DNA of 64,000 bases from Vibrio hepatarius (lineage in GTDB: Bacteria; Pseudomonadota; Gammaproteobacteria; Enterobacterales; Vibrionaceae). The notes under the pieces are model-generated. The model did not search any database. It was not told the origin of the DNA and saw nothing but the letters and a program-made list of their open reading frames with translations. The position numbers and the translations under genes were made by a program. The DNA lies in contig NZ_LHPI01000016.1 in the NCBI RefSeq assembly GCF_001274785.1, positions 1 through 64,000 on the forward strand, read 5' to 3'. The first letter of the stretch is position 1; the number at the start of each line of letters is the position of its first letter. Below are positions 58,167 through 64,000 of this stretch, in pieces.

Positions 58167-59372
58167 TTAAGCTTCTAATTTTTCTGCAATCGTTGCCATG
58201 ATTTGAGTGGCAATTTGTTGTTTTGAAGCAAGAGTAAGTGATTGCTTACCATCTTTCCAGTATATGGTGATTGCGTTGTCGTTACTATTAAACCCTTGGC
58301 CTTCTAGCGAGACATCGTTAGCACAAATCAAATCCAGATTCTTTTTCGCCAGCTTGTTACGGGCGTAGTGCTCAACGTCTTGTGTCTCTGCGGCGAAGCC
58401 AACTGTAAACGGCCTCGAGGTTTGCAATGCCGCAACAGAAGCGATGATGTCTGGGTTTTTGACCATAGTAATCGTCATCTGGTCGCTATCATCGGTTTTC
58501 TTGATTTTTTGCTCGGCGACCGTTTGCGGACGGTAATCGGCCACGGCAGCACAACCGATAAACACATCATGCTGTGGAGCGTGTTGCATCGCGACGTCAT
58601 GCATTTGCTGCGCGCTGGCGACATCAACGCGTTTTACCCCGATTGGTGTCGCTAACGAGACCGGACCGGCAATCAAGGTGACGTCCGCTCCAAGTTGCTG
58701 AGCCGCCTGTGCTAGCGCAAAGCCCATTTTCCCTGAACTATGATTTGAGATATAACGCACCGGATCGAGCGCTTCACGTGTAGGACCTGCCGTAATTGCA
58801 ATGGATTTACCTTTTAGCGGCTTGTCTGCGAAGAACTGCTCACAGTGCTCGACAAGCTGCATGGGTTCTAACATTCGACCCGGACCGACATCGCCACACG
58901 CTTGTTCGCCTGCCGCAGGACCCCAAATCGCCATACCACGACGCACAAGGGTCGCGATGTTTTCTTGGGTAGCGACATTGCGATACATCTGCTGGTTCAT
59001 CGCAGGTGAGACCGCAACAGGAGCATCGGTGGCCAAAACAAGTGTGGTTAACAGGTCATTGCCCATTCCCGCCGCCATGCGCGCGATTAAATCTGCGGTT
59101 GCCGGTGCTAGTAAGACGAGATCAGCCCATTTTGCCAGTTCGATATGCCCCATTGATGCTTCGGCTGCTGGATCCAACAAGCTGTCCGAAACGGGCTTGC
59201 CTGAGACCGCTTGCATTGTCAGAGGGGTAATGAACTCTTTTGCTGCTTTGGTCATGACCACCTGAACTTCAGCGCCTCGTTCGATGAGTCGACGAGTCAG
59301 CTCAGCACATTTATAGGCGGCAATGCCGCCGCTGATACCGAGGAGGATTTTTTTTCCTGCGAGTGTTTGCAT
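58167..59372 (-). CDS. coaBC: Bifunctional CoaB/CoaC enzyme of coenzyme A synthesis
   Basis: 401 residues from the ATG at 59372; an ATG at 59384 would add MDSD. CoaC flavoprotein decarboxylase domain (about 1-190; [55 protein letters not shown]) followed by CoaB phosphopantothenate-cysteine ligase (about 190-400; [22 protein letters not shown]). Makes 4'-phosphopantetheine. Divergent from the chemoreceptor gene. Confidence 0.96.
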   Translation of the reverse strand: MQTLAGKKILLGISGGIAAYKCAELTRRLIERGAEVQVVMTKAAKEFITPLTMQAVSGKPVSDSLLDPAAEASMGHIELAKWADLVLLAPATADLIARMAAGMGNDLLTTLVLATDAPVAVSPAMNQQMYRNVATQENIATLVRRGMAIWGPAAGEQACGDVGPGRMLEPMQLVEHCEQFFADKPLKGKSIAITAGPTREALDPVRYISNHSSGKMGFALAQAAQQLGADVTLIAGPVSLATPIGVKRVDVASAQQMHDVAMQHAPQHDVFIGCAAVADYRPQTVAEQKIKKTDDSDQMTITMVKNPDIIASVAALQTSRPFTVGFAAETQDVEHYARNKLAKKNLDLICANDVSLEGQGFNSNDNAITIYWKDGKQSLTLASKQQIATQIMATIAEKLEA

Positions 59373-59583
59373 GTCGCTGTCCATACTAATTTGTCAAAAC
59401 TGCGCCAATATTATCACAACTGCAAACGGGAGTGGTTTCGCGTCGTGTCGGCTCTGTGAATCGAAAAGTTTTTATACAATCGAGTAATTAGTCAATTGAT
59501 AAAACCCTAGCCTGACTCACAGACATTTTATCGTACAGCTGCATGATACACGCGTAGTCTATTCATAATAATTAGGTGACAGG

Positions 59584-61251
59584 ATGAAAAGCCGTACCAA
59601 ACTTTTATTACTTACTTTATTGCCCTTAGTTGCAATCACAGCAATGGTGACCAGTGTTTATTACTGGAGTGGTCTTAGAGCGCTAGAGAATGAGTTACAC
59701 AACTATCGTAGTGAGTTGCTCGAAACCAAGAAAAGTGAACTAAAAGCATTTTTGATGATGGGGGTTACTGCGGTTAAACCTCTTTACGATGCAGATGTAA
59801 ACGGAGAAAACCAAGAGCAAGCGAAAACGATTCTGAAAGCGATGCGCTTTGAAGATGACGGTTATTTCTTTGCTTATAACTCGCAAGGAGTGAACACTCT
59901 GCACGCGATCAAGCCGCAGCTAGAAGGGAAAAACCTTTACGGTTTGAAAGATGAAAATGGCGTGGCGGTGATCGCAGGCCTTATCGACGCGTCGAAAAGT
60001 GGCGATGGATTCCTAAATTTTTCTTGGCATAAGCCAACCATTGATGCGCAAGCGCCTAAACTGGGCTACGCCGAATACCTGTCGAAATGGGATTGGGTCT
60101 TGGGTACCGGTATCTACATTGATGATGTCGATATCCAAGTTGCGCAATATCAGGCGGAGCGCTTAGCTAAGTTGCAAGAACAAACCTTGTTTGCCACTGG
60201 CTTGTCGTTGGTCGGTCTGATTCTTACTGGCGTTGTGGTGAGTGCGCTGGTTTCGCGTGCGACACTGCCTTTGCAGCATATTGTTGCTTCATTGGAAGAT
60301 GTTGCCGCAGGTGGCGGTGATTTGACCGCACGGCTAAAAGTAGAGACCAAAGATGAGGTTGGCGATGTTGCTCGCGCCTTTAACCAGTTTATGGACAAAC
60401 TCCATCCATTGATTGCAGAGATCCGCCAGTCGGCTGAAGTGGTGCAGAGTGCTGCCTACGATCTAGACGATCAAAGCTCGTCTGCCAACGAGAAGATGCA
60501 AAATCACTGTCTGGAAACCGATAAAGTCGTGACCGCTGTAACCGAAATGAGTGCGACCGCACGTGAAGTGGCAAACAACACCAATTCGACCGCACAAGCG
60601 ATTGAGTCGGCTAACCGTCAGATTGATGAAGCGCAGTTGGAAGTGGGCCAAGCGATCGAAGGTATCGCGCAGCTGGTCGCGGAAGTGAACCTGACTTCGG
60701 AAGCGATTCAAGAGTTGAGCGATCACACGGATCAAATCACCAAAGTATTGGATGTGATTGGCGATATCGCTGAGCAAACTAACTTATTGGCACTCAATGC
60801 GGCGATTGAAGCGGCGCGTGCGGGCGAGCAAGGACGCGGTTTTGCGGTGGTTGCCGATGAGGTGCGCACGCTGGCAAGCCGTACACAAAATAGCACGCTT
60901 GAGATCAGCGATATGCTCAAACAGCTTCAGTCAGGGGTCGCTCGCGCGGTAACCACGATGAATGCTAGCCAGGCGCGCGGAGAGAAAACCGTTAACGAGT
61001 CGGAGCATGTCAAACACTCGCTATCAGGGATTCAACACGCGGTGAGCTCAATCCATGACATGGGAATTCAAACCGCTTCTGCGGCTGAGCAACAAAGCGC
61101 GGTAGCGGAAGACATCAACCAGAATTTGGTCGCGATACAGCAAATCGTCAATGAATTGAGTGACAACTTCAACAGCACGCAAACCATCACCGCTAGCTTG
61201 TCAGCATCAGGGCAAGATATGGGTAAGCTGGTTGGTAACTTTAAGCTCTAA
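59584..61251 (+). CDS. Methyl-accepting chemotaxis protein with single Cache domain
   Basis: 555 residues. Membrane helices at about 7-27 and 200-222 flank a periplasmic sCache_2-type domain ([32 protein letters not shown] and [14 protein letters not shown]). HAMP (about 223-275) and the signalling domain with tip [20 protein letters not shown] plus [14 protein letters not shown] (about 395-435) follow. The ligand is unknown; sCache_2 receptors often bind small organic acids. Same position as V. cholerae VC0216 in the coaBC-radC order. Confidence 0.93.
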   Translation: MKSRTKLLLLTLLPLVAITAMVTSVYYWSGLRALENELHNYRSELLETKKSELKAFLMMGVTAVKPLYDADVNGENQEQAKTILKAMRFEDDGYFFAYNSQGVNTLHAIKPQLEGKNLYGLKDENGVAVIAGLIDASKSGDGFLNFSWHKPTIDAQAPKLGYAEYLSKWDWVLGTGIYIDDVDIQVAQYQAERLAKLQEQTLFATGLSLVGLILTGVVVSALVSRATLPLQHIVASLEDVAAGGGDLTARLKVETKDEVGDVARAFNQFMDKLHPLIAEIRQSAEVVQSAAYDLDDQSSSANEKMQNHCLETDKVVTAVTEMSATAREVANNTNSTAQAIESANRQIDEAQLEVGQAIEGIAQLVAEVNLTSEAIQELSDHTDQITKVLDVIGDIAEQTNLLALNAAIEAARAGEQGRGFAVVADEVRTLASRTQNSTLEISDMLKQLQSGVARAVTTMNASQARGEKTVNESEHVKHSLSGIQHAVSSIHDMGIQTASAAEQQSAVAEDINQNLVAIQQIVNELSDNFNSTQTITASLSASGQDMGKLVGNFKL

Positions 61252-61290
61252 GTAACTTATGAGTTGCAGCTAAGCTTGATCTCAACCGAT

Positions 61291-61326
61291 AAAAAACGAA
61301 GGCCAGTTGCGGCCTTCGTTTTTATT
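61291..61326 (+). terminator. Intrinsic terminator of the Cache chemoreceptor
   Basis: CGAAGGCC / GGCCTTCG around AGTTGC with flanking A6 and TTTTTATTT. Confidence 0.9.
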
Positions 61327-61368
61327 TGGCTTGAATAAGCTTCCATCCACCCCATTTGGACGCTCTAG

Positions 61369-62043
61369 ATGAGCCTGAAGCGCTTGCCCGCAGAATCCAT
61401 GCCTAGAGAAAAGCTATTAAGTCATGGCCCTCAATCGCTCACTGACGCGGAATTACTGGCTATTTTTTTACGTACCGGCACGCAGGGCATGAATGTGCTC
61501 GAGCTAGCGAGTCATTTGTTGCAGGAGTTTGGCTCTTTGCGTGCGCTGTTCTCGGCGCCAGAGGAGAAATTTTGTGCTTATAAGGGGCTAGGGCAAGCGA
61601 AGTACGTTCAGTTGCGTGCGGTGCTGGAAATGACGCAGCGTTATCTTGCGGAAACGTTAAAACGAGGTGAGGCGCTGACGAGTCCACAGCAGACTAAACT
61701 GTATTTGTCTGGGTTGTTGCGTGACAAACAACGCGAAGAGTTTTTTGTGTTGTTTCTTGATAATCAGCATCGGGTAATTTGCGGCGAACCATTGTTCCAA
61801 GGTACCATCGATGCCGCTTCGGTCTATCCGAGAGAAGTGGTGAAGCGTGCATTAGAGCACAATTCAGCGGCACTCATTCTGGCCCATAACCACCCATCTG
61901 GCGTGGCAGAACCGAGCCAATCAGATCGCCGGATCACCCGTAGAATAAGCGATGCGCTCGCATTAGTAGACATACGAGTGCTCGACCATTTTGTGGTTGG
62001 TGACGGCGAGGTTATTTCTTTCGCAGAAAGGGGATGGATTTAA
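61369..62043 (+). CDS. radC: RadC family JAB1/MPN metalloprotein
   Basis: 224 residues. N-terminal helix-hairpin-helix-like region (about 1-95) and C-terminal JAMM domain (about 103-224) with the zinc motif [14 protein letters not shown]. The old link to DNA repair is disputed and function is uncertain. Only a weak ribosome site precedes the ATG, but [17 protein letters not shown] is the expected start. Confidence 0.93.
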   Translation: MSLKRLPAESMPREKLLSHGPQSLTDAELLAIFLRTGTQGMNVLELASHLLQEFGSLRALFSAPEEKFCAYKGLGQAKYVQLRAVLEMTQRYLAETLKRGEALTSPQQTKLYLSGLLRDKQREEFFVLFLDNQHRVICGEPLFQGTIDAASVYPREVVKRALEHNSAALILAHNHPSGVAEPSQSDRRITRRISDALALVDIRVLDHFVVGDGEVISFAERGWI

Positions 62044-62164
62044 ATCACATTATTTGTTGTGAGTTGCTGGTTTTCTGCTACAATCGCCCGACATTTTTTG
62101 AACTAAAATTCAGCTCTGCTTAAAAAAAGATCACGAAAACCTTGAAAAAGGATCTGTTCGGGTC

Positions 62165-62193
62165 TTGAGCAATGCTAGTCAAGTTAGTATAAT
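62165..62193 (+). promoter_or_regulatory. Promoter of rpmB-rpmG
   Basis: TTGAGC, a 17-base spacer and a perfect TATAAT. Transcription would start near 62200, giving a leader of about 120 bases. Confidence 0.75.
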
Positions 62194-62199
62194 GCGCGA

Positions 62200-62320
62200 C
62201 CTTTGATAGCCTTGTATGGGTTTCCATAACGGCGCTAGACCTCTAACTTCTTGTTTAGAAATAGAGAGGTTCGGCCACCAAGGTTGATATCGAGCTGAAA
62301 CGATTTTGGAGAAGACATTC
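62200..62320 (+). promoter_or_regulatory. Structured 5' leader of rpmB-rpmG
   Basis: Contains a tight hairpin TATGG-GTTT-CCATA (62215-62228) and a longer one closed by ACCTCT / AGAGGT (62239-62270) with an inner TTC/GAA stem. Structured leaders before ribosomal protein genes often bind one of the encoded proteins; that is only inferred here. Confidence 0.45.
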
Positions 62321-62557
62321 ATGTCACGAGTATGCCAAGTAACTGGTAAGCGTCCAGTAACGGGTAACAACCGTTCACACGCACGAAATGCTACTAAGCG
62401 TCGTTTTCTGCCGAACCTACAAACTCATCGTTTCTGGGTAGAGAGCGAAAAACGTTTTGTTAAACTACGCCTAACTGCAAAAGGTATGCGCATTATTGAT
62501 AAGAAAGGCATCGATGCTGTTCTTGTTGATATTCGTGCACGTGGCGAAAACGTTTAA
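62321..62557 (+). CDS. rpmB: 50S ribosomal protein bL28
   Basis: 78 residues beginning [20 protein letters not shown], with GGAGAAG before the ATG at 62321. Highly basic. First gene of the two-gene rpmB-rpmG operon. Confidence 0.98.
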   Translation: MSRVCQVTGKRPVTGNNRSHARNATKRRFLPNLQTHRFWVESEKRFVKLRLTAKGMRIIDKKGIDAVLVDIRARGENV

Positions 62558-62571
62558 GAGGAATATAGGCA

Positions 62572-62742
62572 ATGGCAAAGAAAGGCGTTCGTGAGAAAAT
62601 CCGTCTAGTATCTTCTGCAGGTACTGGCCACTTCTACACAACTGACAAGAACAAGCGTAACATGCCAGGCAAATTTGAGATCAAAAAGTTTGATCCAGTA
62701 GTTCGCCAGCACGTTATGTACAAAGAAGCTAAGATCAAGTAA
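62572..62742 (+). CDS. rpmG: 50S ribosomal protein bL33
   Basis: 56 residues ([20 protein letters not shown] and onward). GAGGAATATAGGCA lies upstream. It lacks the zinc cysteines seen in some bL33 forms ([10 protein letters not shown] where CxxC would be), so it is the zinc-free type. Located 14 bases after rpmB. Confidence 0.97.
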
Positions 62743-62784
62743 TTGATCCTTCTTTGAGCTTCCTTCGGGAAGAGTGAAATTGGA

Positions 62785-62818
62785 AACCCAGCTATAGCAA
62801 TATAGTTGGGTTTTTTAT
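62785..62818 (+). terminator. Intrinsic terminator of rpmB-rpmG
   Basis: AACCCAGCTATA / TATAGTTGGGTT (wobbles) around GCAA followed by T6. Confidence 0.9.
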
Positions 62819-62911
62819 TGCTCGTTATTCAGAGATTCTTCTCTGATAGCCGATTGGCGCAATTTCTGCTACGTTTCAGTGACGACTTTTATCGATTAGG
62901 AATCATTGGCC

Positions 62912-63400
62912 ATGCGAGTCTCTGTGGCGCGACGCCGTCGCTGGAATAACATCCTCATTCTCGGCATCATTGCTTTTATTGCAATACTCAACCTGCCAAC
63001 CATCATTAAGACCTACTTAATTGATCCGCCTGCAGAGCAAAGCACCGTACCGCTGTTGTTTAACCCGAATACGCAAGTCGAGGCGATTCATTTTTCCGAC
63101 TGGTCGCTGCAAAAAGTGGATGGACAATGGCAATCCACTCAGGCCATCGAGATTCCTGCCCAAGAATTAGTCTCTCGCTGGAGCGCATTAGTGGGTACCG
63201 AAGTCGATCAAGCAACCTTTGACGGCCTAAAAGACAAACTGAATGCTCCACAGACGATAGAAGTCTGGTATACCGAGCTTGAAGAGCCCCAACGGATCAC
63301 TTACTACCAACTTCCTCAGTTTTGGTTACTAAAAAACTGGCAAGAACAATGGATTGCGGTTTCGGTCGAGCCAAATTTCTTACTGCCTTTGAGCCAGTAG
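62912..63400 (+). CDS. Small membrane-anchored protein of unknown function
   Basis: 162 residues from the ATG at 62912 (AGGAATC upstream). One N-terminal membrane helix after a basic start (RRRRWNNILILGIIAFIAILNLPTII, about 9-34), then a periplasmic-side domain of about 125 residues with many tryptophans (FSDWSLQKVDGQW, WLLKNWQEQWIAV). I do not recognise the family. It sits between rpmG and mutM, 97 bases before mutM, and may be co-transcribed with it. Confidence 0.8.
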   Translation: MRVSVARRRRWNNILILGIIAFIAILNLPTIIKTYLIDPPAEQSTVPLLFNPNTQVEAIHFSDWSLQKVDGQWQSTQAIEIPAQELVSRWSALVGTEVDQATFDGLKDKLNAPQTIEVWYTELEEPQRITYYQLPQFWLLKNWQEQWIAVSVEPNFLLPLSQ

Positions 63401-63497
63401 GGCGCGAGTGATTTGGAGGTAAGCGGATGTGCACATTACAATATGCGCGCGTTTATCATCCATTTGCAGAAAACATAACAGAGAGTAGGTCAGAGCA

Positions 63498-64000
63498 ATG
63501 CCGGAGTTACCAGAAGTCGAAGTCAGCCGCATGGGGATATCACCTCACTTGGTGGGAGAGAAAATCGCTAAGTTGACGTTTCGTACCCCCAAATTACGCT
63601 GGGATATTCCCGCTGAGTTAAAGCAAATGGAAGGCCAGGTGATCCGCTCGGTTTCCCGTCGAGCGAAATATCTGATGATCGAAACCGATCTCGGCAGTGC
63701 GATCGTGCATCTTGGTATGTCAGGCTCATTACGCGTTCTGGATGCAGAAGTTGCCCCAAGCAAACACGATCATGTGGATCTAAAACTCGAGAATGGCAAA
63801 GTACTGCGCTACAACGATCCGCGTCGCTTTGGTGCTTGGTTATGGACGGAAAATGGCGAGCATGCTGCACTCAGTCACATGGGGCCTGAGCCGTTAACCG
63901 ATGCCTTTAACGCTGATTATATGCTAGAAAAAGCGGCGAACAAACGTGTTACGGTGAAGCAATTCATTATGGATAACAAGGTTGTTGTGGGCGTTGGAAA
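63498..64000 (+). CDS. mutM: Formamidopyrimidine-DNA glycosylase, 5' part
   Basis: Runs off the window end; 167 residues are visible of an expected 270 or so. Begins [14 protein letters not shown], where the proline and glutamate after the initiator methionine are the catalytic residues for excising 8-oxoguanine and formamidopyrimidines. The RRAKYLM block with the catalytic lysine and [10 protein letters not shown] are present. The zinc finger lies beyond the window. Confidence 0.96.
   Translation, partial: MPELPEVEVSRMGISPHLVGEKIAKLTFRTPKLRWDIPAELKQMEGQVIRSVSRRAKYLMIETDLGSAIVHLGMSGSLRVLDAEVAPSKHDHVDLKLENGKVLRYNDPRRFGAWLWTENGEHAALSHMGPEPLTDAFNADYMLEKAANKRVTVKQFIMDNKVVVGVG

Noticed and set aside
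59385..59583. A c-di-GMP (GEMM) riboswitch before the Cache chemoreceptor
   Set aside because: Such leaders occur in vibrios, but the GGUCACGCACAGGGCAAACC-type core is absent from this leader.

Overview
The window reads as a contiguous piece of the main chromosome of a Vibrio or very close Vibrionaceae relative. The evidence is a complete gspC-N type II secretion operon, the order pyrE / lipid A acyltransferase / slmA / coaBC / MCP / radC / rpmB / rpmG / mutM, the block gmk-rpoZ-spoT-trmH-recG, and glnA-(DUF4124)-glnL-glnG divergent from bipA. I see no insertion sequence, prophage, integron or CRISPR array. Almost every gene is a housekeeping gene. The one accessory-looking patch is about 50.7-53.9 kb.

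Layout. 0-5 kb: tRNA-Ser(UGA), a lone periplasmic solute-binding protein, add, and a GGDEF-EAL c-di-GMP protein whose periplasmic dCache domain carries a complete amino-acid-binding residue pattern. 5-10 kb: the nitrogen regulon glnA, a DUF4124 gene, glnL and glnG, with a sigma-54 promoter and NtrC boxes. 10-18 kb: bipA, a small ATPase, a DUF2959 lipoprotein, the yihY-dtd-fabY-like cluster, and an AsmA-like protein whose end overlaps fabY. 18-21 kb: pckA, hslO, hslR. 21-32.5 kb: gspC to gspN, tightly packed, with three successive 14-base overlaps among the minor pseudopilin genes. 32.5-42.2 kb: envZ-ompR (with a terminator between them), greB, tex, bioH, a comF-like gene, nfuA, nudE, cysQ. 42.2-48.3 kb: recG, trmH, spoT, rpoZ, gmk. 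48.3-50.7 kb: a purine permease preceded by a promoter, two PurR-like boxes and a guanine-type purine riboswitch, then psiE. 50.7-53.9 kb: a divergent locus with an RclR-like AraC regulator opposite an AhpD-like protein, an RclC-like DUF417 protein, an NrtS-like protein and a soluble chemoreceptor. 53.9-64 kb: yicC, rph-pyrE with an attenuator, an LpxL-family acyltransferase, slmA, coaBC, a Cache chemoreceptor, radC, rpmB-rpmG, a small membrane protein and the start of mutM.

The most interesting items are: (1) the layered PurR plus riboswitch control of the purine permease, with the aptamer's closing stem running straight into a U-tract; (2) the RclR-like redox locus that ends in a sensor-less cytoplasmic chemoreceptor; (3) the amino-acid-sensing c-di-GMP enzyme beside the nitrogen regulon; (4) terminators placed inside operons that are normally co-transcribed (ompR-envZ, spoT-trmH). 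Functional names rest on sequence motifs and remembered family sequences. No search was run.
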